Shown here: positions 1-10,107 of the stretch, in pieces
Position numbering within the stretch: the stretch's first letter is position 1
Layout: each line of letters opens with the position of its first letter
Assembly: GCA_963804825.1 (NCBI GenBank)
Contig: CAWDRV010000004.1
Location: 558,001-622,000 of the forward strand
Length of the DNA stretch: 64,000 bases
From: JBKQVT01 sp963804825
GTDB taxonomy: Bacteria > Planctomycetota > Planctomycetia > Pirellulales > Thermoguttaceae
Reading direction: 5' to 3'
Translations under genes and position numbers: made by a program
Notes under the pieces: generated by a model
Databases searched by the model: none
What the model saw: only the letters and a program-made list of their open reading frames with translations
What the model was told of the DNA's origin: nothing

Positions 1-37
1 AGGTTGCGTGCCACTTCCCCAGTGCCACGCGCCGTCT

Positions 38-1065
38 TTACTCCATGCGCGAAGGCTCTTCGATGGTTGGCCGCAGGACGCGGCAGCCGATGGCCCCAAG
101 CTCGGTCTGCAAGCGCAAGAGCACCGCGTCGTTCGGATACGTGCCGACGATGGCGCCGCCGGAGCCGGCAAAATGGGCCGTCGCTCCCACGCTCCGCGCA
201 CCGTTGGACCATGGCCGTCTGCCCGGCCGGCAAACGACAGATCGAGCGGCGCAGCTCGAAGTTGGCGTCCAGCAGCCGTCCGAATCGCTCGGCATCGCCC
301 TCGATCAGGGCCGAGCGGGCTTGCGCCGCCAGGTCGGCCAGGCGCACAATCGCTTCGAGCACTGCCGGCTCGCCCTGTTGAAAACGGGCGCGGAGGTTGT
401 CGTGGAAGACCTCGGTCGGCTCGCCGGCCTCGACGCTGTAGGCCAAGTACAGCGGCGGCAGCAGGCCCGGGTCCATCGCCTCGTAGACCCCGCACCGCAG
501 ACCGGCGTGCTCTTCCATTCGCTCGCGGGCGAAATCCATGTACACGAGCCCTTCGTACACCTGGATGACGCGGTCTTGCAGGCCGGCGGGAACGGCCAAC
601 TCTTCGTCTTCCACGGCCAACGCCAACGACGGCTGGAAGCGGCGTGGGAATCTCGACCCCGTGGAACTCCATCAGGCAGCGGAGCGTGGCCACGACGATC
701 GCGCTGGAGCCGGCCAGGCCCACCTGGCGCGGGATGTTGCTCTCGTAGCGGAGGGTGAAATTGCGGTCGCCCAGCGCGTGGCCTTCTCGCCGGCAATACT
801 CGGCGAACCGCTTGACCGTCGCCTTGACCAGCCGCAGCCCGCCATAATAGCCGTGCAGGCGGACGTCGCGGACCAACGCGTCGACCGACGCGAAGCGGCC
901 TTGGTCCTCCCGGCTGGGCGTCAGCACCAACTCGTCCGATTCCGAAATCGCCGCTTCGGCCCAGAAGTCGCGCACGGCGACCGACAGCGTCTTGCCGAAA
1001 TAGCCGTCGGACGGATTGCCGGCCAAGCCGGCCCGGGCGTATGCTTTCTTGCGGATCGGGACCAT
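38..1065 (-). CDS. Glucuronokinase-like GHMP kinase (two apparent frameshifts)
   Basis: Sugar-1-kinase of the GHMP superfamily, most like plant-type glucuronokinase, which phosphorylates glucuronate at C1 in the cytosol. The ATG at 1065 gives an N-terminus with a 'RAGLAGNPSDGYFGKTL' segment (residues 11-27) and the GHMP ATP-loop 'PRQVGLAGSSAIVVA' (about 111-125). The C-terminal GHMP motif 'HFAGSGGAIVG' lies near nucleotides 150-185. Three reading frames are needed: the frame changes near 640 and again near 200-215, while protein similarity continues through both. These are most likely sequencing errors. The substrate is inferred from the N-terminal motif; another sugar kinase of this superfamily is possible. 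Confidence 0.75.
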
Positions 1066-1202
1066 CGGAGGATATCTTAACGCGGCCGGGCTGCGGGAAG
1101 AAGGCAAGTATCGGCTGGCGACGGCCATCGAGGCTGTCTTCCGGCCGCGATGCCCTGATGCTACGATAGGCGTGCCATTTCAACCCCGCGGGACGAGACA
1201 CG

Positions 1203-1706
1203 ATGCTCCGATGGTTCACGCCCGATTATCGTGTCTCGAAGGTGGAAGCATTGACGCTGGATTTGCTCCGGCAGTGGGGGCTCGATTCCCTCCTGCTGGA
1301 CGCCGATTGCACCCTGAAGCGGTATCACCGCCCGGAGGTCGCGCCTGAGGTGGCGGCCTGGTTGGCCGAGATGCGTGCCGGCGGCATCGGTTTGTGCCTG
1401 GTCTCCAACGGTTATGGGCGGCGGATCGGGCAGTTTGCCGAGGGCCTCGGTTTGCCCTTTGTGGCGAAGGCGATGAAGCCCCTGCCGTGGGGGTGTCGGG
1501 CGGCCCTGCGAAAAATGGCGTTTCAGCCGGAACGTACGGCCGTGGTCGGGGACCAGATCTTCGCCGACATCCTGGCCGGTCGCCTGGCCGGGCTGAAAAC
1601 CATCCTCGTCGATCCGATCCATCCCGAGGAGGAGCCTTGGTTTACGCGGCTGAAGCGCCCACCCGAACGGTGGGTGCTCCGGAGGATGAAATTTTCGACC
1701 CCGTGA
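1203..1706 (+). CDS. YqeG family HAD IIIA-type phosphatase
   Basis: Small cytosolic HAD-superfamily phosphatase of 167 residues, the usual size for YqeG. HAD motif I is DADCTL (Asp33 and Asp35), motif II is the Ser of 'LVSNG' (about 66-70), motif III is Lys92 in 'KAMKPLP', and motif IV is 'VVGDQIFADILAG' (about 114-126). Most family members have DxDNTL; the Cys in place of Asn is a mild departure. The C-terminus is arginine-rich. The physiological substrate is not known from sequence. The start ATG lies 137 bp from the divergent GHMP kinase start. The frame is intact. Confidence 0.88.
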   Translation: MLRWFTPDYRVSKVEALTLDLLRQWGLDSLLLDADCTLKRYHRPEVAPEVAAWLAEMRAGGIGLCLVSNGYGRRIGQFAEGLGLPFVAKAMKPLPWGCRAALRKMAFQPERTAVVGDQIFADILAGRLAGLKTILVDPIHPEEEPWFTRLKRPPERWVLRRMKFSTP

Positions 1707-1747
1707 CCATGATATAATTTGTTTCGGTTGCGGAGGGTCGGAAACTT

Positions 1748-1829
1748 GTAGGGTGGGTCAAGCGGAGCGAGACCCACCATCGGTTTTTCGCGGATTATGG
1801 TGGGTCTCGCTCCGCTTGACCCACCCTAC
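1748..1829. repeat. REP-like hairpin with 33-bp perfect arms
   Basis: The left arm 1748-1780 and right arm 1797-1829 are perfect reverse complements over 33 bases, with a 16-base loop. The arms contain GTAGGGTGGGTC and GACCCACC. The element lies between the YqeG-like gene and the prepilin-like gene. A diverged half copy with the loop inverted is at 50983-51017. The sequence TTTCCGCAACAGAAACTA follows both this element and the repeat cluster at 51.2 kb. Confidence 0.9.
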
Positions 1830-1972
1830 CGGGTTTTCCGCAACAGAAACTAATTTCAGACGCCTTGACATTTGGCTCGGTCGGGGGTCGAATAGAGTAT
1901 AGAGAGTGCGGCGGGCCGGTGCTCTGGGGCGAGGATGCGCGGATCGCACCGCGCAGCACGAGGAGGCTTCTC

Positions 1973-3305
1973 ATGCGATTACGGCCCGTTCGGTCCGGCG
2001 GCTTTCGCCGCGTGCGTCCCCTTTTCCGCGGTTACACGCTGGTCGAAGTCCTGATTGCCACGACGCTGTCGTTGATGCTCATGGCGGCGGTGGCGCAGAT
2101 GTTCGGCCAACTGGGCACCAGCGTGAGCAATTCGCGGGCGACCTTGGAGACCGCCGAGCGTCTGCGGGCGGCCGCTCTTACCTTGCAAATGGACCTCAAC
2201 GGTGTGACCGTCACCATGCTCCCGCCACGCCGCGTGGAGAGCAACGAGGGCTACTTCGAGGTTATCGAAGGAAGCAGCGGAGCGCCGACGCCGATCAATA
2301 GCACGACGGGTTCGAACGACAGCAGCTTTACGAAGACGGGCTCGGGCGTCGGCACGGTCGGCGAGATGGGCGACATCCTCATGTTCACCACGCGGAACAG
2401 CAACCGGCCGTTCAGCGGGCAGTACAACGGCAGTACGATCCAGTCGGAAACGGCCGAGGTGGCGTGGTTCGTCCGCGGGCACAACCTGTACCGGCGCGTG
2501 CTGTTGGTCGCGCCGGGATTGACGTTGACCGCCTCTTACACCGGCGACATTTCCGTCCACGTGCCGCCCGGTAGCACAACGCCGGTGGCCAACACGCTCG
2601 GCGACCTGACGCGGCGGGAGTGCCGCTTTGGTCACGATTCGAGCACGTGGCCCTACAAGTGCAACTGGGGCGTCGCGGGATTGCCCACGCTCTGCGACAA
2701 CGTGAGTCCGGGTACACCGCCGACCCCCTACTCGACCACTGGCGGCACCGCGGATTACTGGAACGAGTCGCATCCGTTCAGTAGCATCAGCGGCGTGGAT
2801 TCTGGAACGGGGTCTTTCGGCAACGGCACGCGGGTCGACGACATCATCTTGACCAACGTCATCGGTTTCGACGTGAAAGTGTGGGACCCGGGGGCGAACA
2901 GCGGAGCGGGGGCCTATGTCGATCTCGGCGCGACCGGCGGACCGATTGGCGGAGGGACCATCGCGCCTTCAACCACCGCAGTCACGTTCGCCATGAGCAA
3001 CACGAATTCGAAGAGCGCTGCCGGCGCCGATGGAACCAATACCAGTGGACAGCCATTGCCGTACTACGACACGTTCTCGACTAGTTATGAGAGCTTGGGG
3101 ACCACCAGCGGCAGCAATGCCGGTCAAAGCAACAACGGTTTCGACGACTCCGGAAGCGGCATTGTGGACGGCCCGGCCGATCTAATCTCGGCGCCGCCGT
3201 TTTCCGCTCCGCTGCGGGGGATTCAGGTCAAGATTCGCGTCTTCGAGCCGGACAGCCGCATGGTCCGCGAAGTATACCGTGACGCAGGACTTTTTGCCCA
3301 AGTAG
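1973..3305 (+). CDS. Prepilin-type N-terminal methylation domain protein
   Basis: Pseudopilin/type II secretion minor-pilin-like protein. AGGAGG at 1961-1966 sits 6 bases before the ATG at 1973. The N-terminus is basic, then has a class III prepilin cleavage site 'RGYTLVEVLIATTLSL' around residue 20 and a long hydrophobic helix. The rest is a Ser/Thr/Gly-rich extracytoplasmic region of about 400 residues with few recognisable motifs. Near the 3' end the frame changes around 3272. The shifted frame gives 'TVTQDFLPK' and a stop at 3303-3305, which looks like the natural end. The uninterrupted frame would instead run into repeat DNA to 3451. It was probably exported by a type II secretion/type IV pilus-like machine, not present in this window. 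Confidence 0.8.
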
Positions 3306-3318
3306 GGGGCAGGAACAC

Positions 3319-3353
3319 GAGCCGGAGGCGTCAGCCTCCGGATGGAAGGCGGA
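3319..3353. repeat. CCGGAGGC dyad repeat (35 bp)
   Basis: It contains the dyad CCGGAGGC-GTCA-GCCTCCGG (3322-3341) followed by ATGGAAGGCGGA. It lies between convergent genes. An identical 35-base copy occurs at 16943-16977 inside a coding sequence. Related dyads are at 10264, 10304, 60691, 62996 and 63106. Confidence 0.85.
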
Positions 3354-3447
3354 GGGGAGAAGGTTTTCTGCGAAACCGCAAGCGTGCGGCCACGGCCGTT
3401 TCATCCTTGATCCTTGATCCTTCCTCCTTATTGCCAATCCCCAATCC

Positions 3448-4491
3448 CTAATCCCTTGCGGCCAGCCAGCGCTCGGCGTCCAGGGCGGCCATGCAGCCGC
3501 TGCCGGCGGCGGTGACGGCCTGACGGTAATAATCGTCGGCCACGTCGCCCGCCGCGAACACGCCCTCGACGCTCGTGAAGGTCCGCATCGGCGTGGTCCA
3601 GCGGACGTATTTCTTCGGGGTCAGTTCGAGGCTGCCGGCCAGGAACGCCGTGTTCGGCGTGTGGCCGATGGCCAGGAAGAAGCCGGCGATTTCCAGGGTC
3701 CATTCGGGCTCGCCGACGGTGCTCTTGAGGCGGACGCCGGTGACGCCGTCGCGGTCGTTGCCCAGGACTTCCTCGACCGTGCGGTTCCAGGCGATCTGGA
3801 TCTTGGGGTTTTTCATGGCCCGTTCGGCCATGATTTTCGACGCCCGCAACTGGTCGCGGCGATGGACCAGGTAGACGGTGCTGGCGAATTTGGCGAGGTA
3901 GTCGGCCTCCTCGATGGCGGAATCGCCGCCGCCGATGACCGCCAGCGGCCGGCCGCGGAACCGCGGCAACGCGCCGTCGCAGACCGCGCAGGCGCTGACG
4001 CCGCGGTTCTTGAACCGTTCTTCCGAGGGCAGGCCCAGGTAGTTGGCCCGCGCCCCGGTCGCCACGATCACCGCCAAGGCTTCGTGCTTCTTGCCGTCGG
4101 AGGCCGTCAGCGCGAAGGGGTGGCGTCCGAACTCCACGCCGGTGACGTCCTCGGTGACGATGCGAACGCCGAAATTGACGGCCTGTTGCCGCATGAGCAC
4201 CATCAGCTCGGGCCCGCTGACGCCATGCTTCAGGTGCGGCGCCATCATCTGGCGTTGGTCGGCGGGAAAGGCGGTGTCGAAGTAGCCGGCCAGGTCGCCG
4301 GCGGGGAACCCGGGATAATTTTCCACTTCGGTCGTGAGGTTCAACTGGCCCAGGGGCAGGGTGCCGGCCAAGCGGTTCTCCTCGCTGATGGCCCCCTCGA
4401 AGACCAGCGGTTGCAGTTCCGCGCGGGCGGAATAGATGGCGGCCGTCCAAGCGGCGGGCCCGCTGCCGATGATGATGACTTTTTCGGGCAC
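3448..4491 (-). CDS. trxB: Thioredoxin reductase
   Basis: FAD/NADPH disulfide reductase that reduces thioredoxin in the cytosol. The FAD Rossmann motif is 'VIIIGSGPAAWTAA' at the N-terminus. The redox pair is in 'SACAVCDG' (CxxC, about residue 168-171 from the GTG start). The NADPH motif is 'VIGGGDSAIEEA', and the second FAD motif is 'GVFAAGDVADDYYRQ'. I prefer the GTG at 4491 to the ATG at 4512: GGAGAA lies 6 bases upstream, the N-terminus then matches the family, and the promoter at 4524-4551 leaves almost no leader for the ATG. Between 'ENYPGFPAG' and 'HGVSGPELM' there is an extra stretch of about 20 residues compared with E. coli TrxB. Confidence 0.95.
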   Translation of the reverse strand: MPEKVIIIGSGPAAWTAAIYSARAELQPLVFEGAISEENRLAGTLPLGQLNLTTEVENYPGFPAGDLAGYFDTAFPADQRQMMAPHLKHGVSGPELMVLMRQQAVNFGVRIVTEDVTGVEFGRHPFALTASDGKKHEALAVIVATGARANYLGLPSEERFKNRGVSACAVCDGALPRFRGRPLAVIGGGDSAIEEADYLAKFASTVYLVHRRDQLRASKIMAERAMKNPKIQIAWNRTVEEVLGNDRDGVTGVRLKSTVGEPEWTLEIAGFFLAIGHTPNTAFLAGSLELTPKKYVRWTTPMRTFTSVEGVFAAGDVADDYYRQAVTAAGSGCMAALDAERWLAARD

Positions 4492-4523
4492 GAGTGGTTC
4501 TCCAGAGTGCATGGTGTTCGCCT

Positions 4524-4551
4524 ATTATAGGGTGTTGACGGCGTGCGTCTA
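4524..4551 (-). promoter_or_regulatory. Predicted sigma-70 promoter for trxB
   Basis: On the minus strand, -35 TAGACG (4551-4546) and a perfect -10 TATAAT (4529-4524) are separated by 16 bases. The predicted transcript start, near 4517, fits the GTG start at 4491. Confidence 0.55.
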
Positions 4552-4691
4552 CCAGTGTGCGGTTGCGGGAAATCGCGTTCGGGAGTACGATTGAGAGTGC
4601 GCCGCTGCTCAGTTCCGCGGCTCTGCGTCGTGTGCCACGACCGCGCAGTGGCGTGGCCGCACGCGCCCCCCAACAGGGAGGTCTATCCGAC

Positions 4692-6570
4692 GTGAATTCC
4701 CTTTGGCTGGTGATCACCTCGCTGGCGGCTTTTTTGGTCGCCTATCGGTTCTACGGGGCGTTTTTGGCGGCGCGGGTGGCGGTGCTCAACGATGCCCGGC
4801 TGACGCCGGCCCATCGGCTTCGTGACAACGTCGATTATCGCCCCACGCGGCGATTGGTGCTTTTCGGGGCCCATTTTGCGGCCATCGCCGGGGCCGGGCC
4901 GTTGTTGGGACCGGTCTTGGCCGCGCAATGGGGATATCTGCCCGGGTTCACCTGGATCGTCGTCGGGGCCTGCCTGGCGGGCGGGGTCCACGACTTCGTC
5001 GTCCTGCTGGCCTCCGTGCGGCAGGACGGGCTGTCGCTGCCGAAGATCGCCGCCAAGCTGCTGGGACCGGTCTCCGGCACGATCACCCTGGTGGCCACGC
5101 TGTTCGTCGTCATTGCCACCTTGGCCGGGTCCGGCATCGCCGTGGTCAATGCCCTCAGCGAGAGCCCCTGGGGCGTGTTCGCCATCGTCGTCACCATTCC
5201 CGCCGCCCTGATCACCGGTTTGTGGATGAACAAACTCCGTCCCGGCCGGGTCGGCGAGGCCTCGTTGATCGGCGTCAGCCTCGTGCTCTTGGGCGTGGTG
5301 CTGGGCAAGTGGTTGGACGATTCGTCCCTGCGCGAGTACCTGTTGTTCAGCAAGCCGCAGTTGTCGATCATCCTGCCGGTCTACGCCGCGATCGCCTCCA
5401 TCCTGCCGGTGTGGGTGCTGCTCTGCCCGCGGGGTTACCTCAGCTCGTACATGAAGATCGGGGTGATCGTGGTGCTGGCCGTGGGGATCGTGGCCGCCTG
5501 TCCGGTGTTGAAGATGCCCGCCACCACGCCGTTTATCGGCGGCGACGGGCCGGTGGTGCCCGGCACGGTATGGCCCTTCGTGTGCATCGTGATCATGTGC
5601 GGCGCGCTGTCGGGATTCCACGCCCTGGTCAGCTCCAGCACCACGCCCAAGATGATCGACAAGGAGTCGGACATCCGCGTCGTCGGCTACGGCGGCATGT
5701 TGGTGGAGGGTTTCGTGTCGATCATGGCCCTGATCGCGGCCTGTTCGCTGGAGCCGGGCGACTACTTCAAGATCAACGTCAGCGGTGGAGAAACACGACC
5801 GGATGGTCGAGATGGCGAAGGCCAAGTACGGCCTCGACCTGCGGCCGAAGGAATTCGACGCCTTGCAGGCGAGCACGGGCAAGGAGCAATTGGCGGGCAA
5901 GACGGCCGGGGCGGTGACGCTGGCGGCGGGCATGGCCAAGATCTTCGCCAGCCTCCCCGGCATGGCCCGACTGAGCGACTACTGGTACCACTTCATCATC
6001 ATGTTCGAGGCCCTCTTCATCCTCACGCTGCTGGAGACGGGCACGCGGGCGTGCCGCTTCATCTTCGAGGAGGCGGTCGAGCAGTTCCGGCCGCGCCGCG
6101 CCGGCAAACGCGGCCCCAACTGGTTCCTCAACGTCGCCGCCAGTTCGCTGGTCTGCTTCCTGTGGGGATACCTGCTCTACACGGGCAACATCGAAAACCT
6201 CTGGCGCATGATGGGAGTGGCCAATCAATTGCTGGCGATCATCGCCCTGGCGCTGGGCACCTCCTACTTGTTGGAGCATTCGCCCAAGCGGGTCTACGCC
6301 CTCGCGACGGCCGTCCCCCTGGTGTTCGTCACGGTCACGGTGTTTACCGCGGGCTGCCAGAGCATCGAAAGCTGGGTGACCGAATTGGCCCATCCCGCCC
6401 CCGATTCCGCCACCCCCTTCAATCTCAAGCTGCTGTGCTTCTTGACCGGCACGATGATGATGCTTTCGGCCGTGGTGCTCGGCCGCGCGGTCCAATGCTG
6501 GTACTGTCTGCTGACGAAGGCGGTCCAGCCGGAACCGGAACCGGAGCCGGTCGACGCCGCGAGCGTGTGA
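4692..6570 (+). CDS. cstA: Carbon starvation protein CstA (one apparent frameshift)
   Basis: Multi-pass inner-membrane peptide/pyruvate transporter of the CstA family. The GTG at 4692 follows AGGGAGG at 4675-4681 and gives 'NSLWLVITSLAAFLVAYRFYG'. Family segments seen include 'NVDYRPTRRLVLFGAHFAAI', 'AGAGPLLGPVLAAQWGYLPG' and 'GGVHDF'. The frame changes near 5785 within a conserved region; the downstream frame 5785-6570 continues with the rest of the transporter and ends in 'EPEPEPVDAASV'. Combined length is about 625 residues, normal for the shorter CstA forms. It was probably intact in the organism. It is followed 88 bp later by an amino-acid permease gene. Confidence 0.9.
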
Positions 6571-6658
6571 CGCACGCCTCCCGATTGACGGGTCGCGGCG
6601 ACCGTGGTTAGAATTCCGTTTTGCGTCCTGGTTGCCCGGCTGCATCGAGAGATCCGCC

Positions 6659-8837
6659 GTGAACTGGAAGAGACAGCTTTTCGCCCGCAAGGACCTGGAA
6701 ATGTTGCTGGCCGAGGCGGCCGGCGAACACCGGTTGCATCGTGTCTTGGGGCCGGTGTCTCTCACGTCGCTGGGCGTGGGCTGCATCATCGGGGCGGGCA
6801 TTTTCGTGATGACCGGCCGCGCGGCGGCCCAGGACGCCGGGCCGGCGGTGGTGATCTCGTTCGGCGTTGCCGCGCTGGGTTGCGTGTTTGCGGCCTTGTG
6901 CTACGCCGAGTTCGCCGCCATGGCCCCCGTCGCCGGCAGCGCCTATACCTACGCCTACACCACGCTGGGCGAAATCTTCGCCTGGTTCATCGGCTGGGAC
7001 CTGATCCTCGAATACGCGATGGGCTGCGCCACGGTCGCCTCGGCCTGGTCGCACTACTTGAACAGCTTTCTGCTGGTCATTGACGAGCGGCTGCAGATCC
7101 CCCTGCAACTCCTCTCCGATCCCTTTACGCCGGTGGAGGGGTTGGAGGGACATCCGTGGTTCAATTTGCCGTCGTTGTTGATTATGGCCGTGGTGACGAC
7201 GATTCTCGTCTTGGGGATTCGTGAAAGCGCGCGGACCAACGCCCTGCTGGTCATTATCAAGGTCAGCGTGGTCGTCTTCGTCGTGGCGGTCGGCTGCGCC
7301 TACGTGAGCCGGAGTAACTGGACGGAGGTTGCGGTGACGCAGCGCGCGCTGCCGCAGGATCGGGTGATTCCCGGACTGGTCAAGGACCACTGCAAACAGT
7401 TGGTTGCCCCTCCGCGCCGACGCGATGGTCCGCGAGTTGGCGGCCGCCTATCGCAATCACTCCATCCAGAAGCAGATTCGCCGATTGCAGGATGCGGGAC
7501 AGATTTCGCCCGCGGCCGGCAAGCTCCTGGTGGACGCGACCGAAATGCAGAACGATCCGGATTTGCCGCGGGACGACGTGGACCGCGCCATCGTCGCGCA
7601 CTTGTTGCCCGCGGCCGAGGCGGCGGGGAAAGTCACCGCCGACATGGTCCAGGACTGTCTGGAGGATCAGTTTCAGAAGCCGGGCCGGGTGGATGCGTTG
7701 GCCAGGCACCTGGCCGCCGCCTACCGCATGGAATGGGCCCAACAGGAAGCCAAGCGGCTGAACACCGCGGGCCGGCTGTCCGACGCGAAGGCCGCGGAAA
7801 TGGTGGCCACCGTCAAACAAGCGACGGACCCCGCCCTGCCGCGCGGCGCGGTGGACCGGGCCGTGGTCGCCGAACTGCTGCCGGCGGTCCGGGCCAAGGG
7901 CGCCGAGGAAGAGACGTCCCATTGGGGCATCCTCGGCCTGATCGGCCTGAACCGGTGGCTCGTCCCCATCGACGACGCCACGCGGACACCCTTCGCGCCC
8001 TACGGTCTGGCGGGCATCATGCTCGGCGCCGCGATGGTCTTCTTCGCCTACATCGGCTTCGATTCGATCTCGACGCACGCCGAGGAAGCGCGGTATCCGC
8101 AGCGCGACGTGCCGCTGGGCATCCTCATCTCGCTGCTGCTGTGTACGCTGCTTTATGTGGCGGTGGCCGCGGTCGTCACCGGCATGATCCCCTACCCGAA
8201 CATCGACATCGAGGCGCCCATTGCCGTGGCCTTCCACGACAAGGCCGTGAGCGAGGGCAGCCGCACGCTCCATGTGGCGACGGGCCTGATTGCGGCCGGC
8301 GGACTGGCGGGCATGACCAGCGTACTCTTGGTGTTGTTCCTCAGCCAAGCGAGGATTTTCATGGCCATGGCCCGCGACGGCCTGCTGCCGCGGGTCTTCG
8401 GCACGATCCATCCCCGCTTCCGCACGCCCCACGTGGCCACCCTGGTGACCGGCTCGGTCATCTGCGTGGTGGCCGCCCTGACGCCGATCCTCGATCTGCA
8501 GGAGATGGTCAACGTGGGGACCTTGCTGGCGTTCGTCATGGTGTGTGCGTCGGTGCTGATCCTGCGATTGCAGCGTCCCAACATCCACCGGCCGTTCCAC
8601 TGCCCGGCGGTCTACCTAGTGGCCCCCCTTGGGGTGGTCGTCAACCTGGTGCTGACGCTCTTTCTGCCCCTGAAAACCTGGCTGCGGCTGGTGGGCTGGC
8701 TGGTCCTGGGGTTGATGATCTACTTCGCCTACAGCCGCCGGCACAGCCGGTTGACCCAACACCTGCTGCACGAGATTCAGATGCCCCGCGACGAAGAGAC
8801 GGGCACCTCGCTCGATCCGGAAATGGTTCGCCCATAG
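6659..8837 (+). CDS. APC-family amino-acid permease with duplicated soluble insert
   Basis: Amino acid-polyamine-organocation permease (CAT-like). The GTG at 6659 gives 'NWKRQLFARKDLEMLLAEA', a typical CAT N-terminus. TM1 is 'GVGCIIGAGIFVMTGRAA' and TM6 is 'AMVFFAYIGFDSISTHAEE'. A frame change near 7400 separates the first five helices from the rest (7404-8837). Between TM5 and TM6 lies an insert of about 180 residues that is absent from ordinary APC permeases. It contains two similar units, 7434-7634 and 7701-7901, each with 'LAAAYR', an 'AG(Q/R)(I/L)S' turn and 'DP.LPR..VDRA(I/V)VA.LLPA'. By APC topology the insert should face the periplasm. The C-terminal tail is cytoplasmic. Confidence 0.88.
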
Positions 8838-9084
8838 TCCGGTTTTCCACGTCTTTGCAAAATCGGCCCCGGCTGTCTAAAGTAGAGACTAGTGCAACTT
8901 ACGGAAAGTTTCTGCCGGTCCTGCCGATCAGCGTCGCTTGCGAGCGCCGCAAGCGAGCAACAGGGCTTCCGGCAAGAACATGTTGGAAGACGTGCCGGGA
9001 TCGGCGGCGGGGCCCCGTTGACGGTTTTCTCCCGGATTGTGTAAGCTTTTTGACAGTATCTCTTTGAACTCGCAGGCAACTCTG

Positions 9085-10107
9085 ATGACATCGCGGGATC
9101 GTGTCATTCGAACGCTCAACCACCAGCCGGTCGATCGCGCGCCGCGCGACCTGTGGCTCATGCCGGGCACCGAGACCCGGTGTCCCGACGCGGTGGCCGA
9201 ACTCGGCCTTCGTTTTCCCGGCGACATCGCGCGGATCGAGTTGAAATCCGCGGTGGGCAAGCGGCACAAGGCGCCGTCCGGGCGGACGGGACCCCACACT
9301 ACCGACGCCTGGGGCTGCACCTGGCAGGTCGGCCCGCACGGCGAGCCGGGCCCCTTGGAGCACTCCCCGCTGGCCGAGGCCGACAAGGTCGCCGAGTACG
9401 TGCCGCCGGCGGAGGTGTTGGAGGCCGCCAGGTTTTCCGCGGCCGGCCGAGGTTGCGCGGGCGGCACCCGCTTTGCCCTGGCCGGCAGCGACGTGCAGCC
9501 GTTGGGCCGCATGTTGGCCCTGCGCGGGCCGGACAACGCCCTGGCCGACCTGACCAGCAACAAGAAGGAAACCCGGCAACTGCTTGCAAAGGTCCACGAA
9601 CATTTCCGCCGCGAGTTGGAACTCTGGGCCGGCACCGACGTCGACGGCGTAACGATCCACGACGAGTTGGGGACGACCCCCATGTTGCGGGTCGCCTCCA
9701 GGTTGTGGCGGCAAATCCTCAAACCGCTGTACCGCGATTACTGTCAACTCCTCCACGACAAGGACAAGTTCGCCTTCTTCCACGGCGAAGGCAAAGTGGC
9801 CGACTTCTTCAACGACTTGATCGAGGTCGGCTTCGACGCGATTTATGTGCCCACGGCGACGGTGGATCTGGAGTGGCTGGCCAAAGAGTGCCGCGGCCGG
9901 GTCGCCTTCTGGATCGACTTTGGCGTGGAGCGGCTCGCGTCGCCCACCACGCACGAGGATGTCCGCGAGGAAGTCCGCCGGCTGCGCAAGCTGTTGGATT
10001 TCGGCAGCGGCATCATCGCCCGATGTCCCTGGGCGCCGGGCACGCCGCCCCGCAACGTGGCCGCCTTCTTCGAGGAATGGATGACGCCGCTTCCGGCAGG
10101 CGCGTGA
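9085..10107 (+). CDS. Uroporphyrinogen decarboxylase family protein
   Basis: 340-residue protein of the URO-D superfamily, in the branch that includes cobamide-dependent methyltransferases more than heme-pathway HemE. The start 'MTSRDRVIRTLNHQPVDRAPRDLW' is the typical N-terminus of this branch and fixes the ATG at 9085. 'DGVTIHDELGTTPMLRV' and 'FAFFHGEGKVADFFNDLIEVGFD' match the (beta/alpha)8 barrel core, with a His/Glu pair that could bind metal. It is not a clear HemE, because the HemE N-terminal arginine signature is absent. No heme or methyltransferase partner genes are adjacent. The substrate is unknown. Confidence 0.8.
   Translation: MTSRDRVIRTLNHQPVDRAPRDLWLMPGTETRCPDAVAELGLRFPGDIARIELKSAVGKRHKAPSGRTGPHTTDAWGCTWQVGPHGEPGPLEHSPLAEADKVAEYVPPAEVLEAARFSAAGRGCAGGTRFALAGSDVQPLGRMLALRGPDNALADLTSNKKETRQLLAKVHEHFRRELELWAGTDVDGVTIHDELGTTPMLRVASRLWRQILKPLYRDYCQLLHDKDKFAFFHGEGKVADFFNDLIEVGFDAIYVPTATVDLEWLAKECRGRVAFWIDFGVERLASPTTHEDVREEVRRLRKLLDFGSGIIARCPWAPGTPPRNVAAFFEEWMTPLPAGA

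Noticed and set aside
305..1219. Long minus-strand ORF over the GHMP kinase
   Set aside because: Arg/Gly/Pro-rich shadow frame; the GHMP motifs lie in other frames of the same strand.
1865..1900. TTGACA as promoter for the prepilin-like gene
   Set aside because: No -10 box at acceptable spacing.
5785..6570. Second separate transporter gene
   Set aside because: It is the C-terminal half of CstA in a shifted frame, not a new gene.
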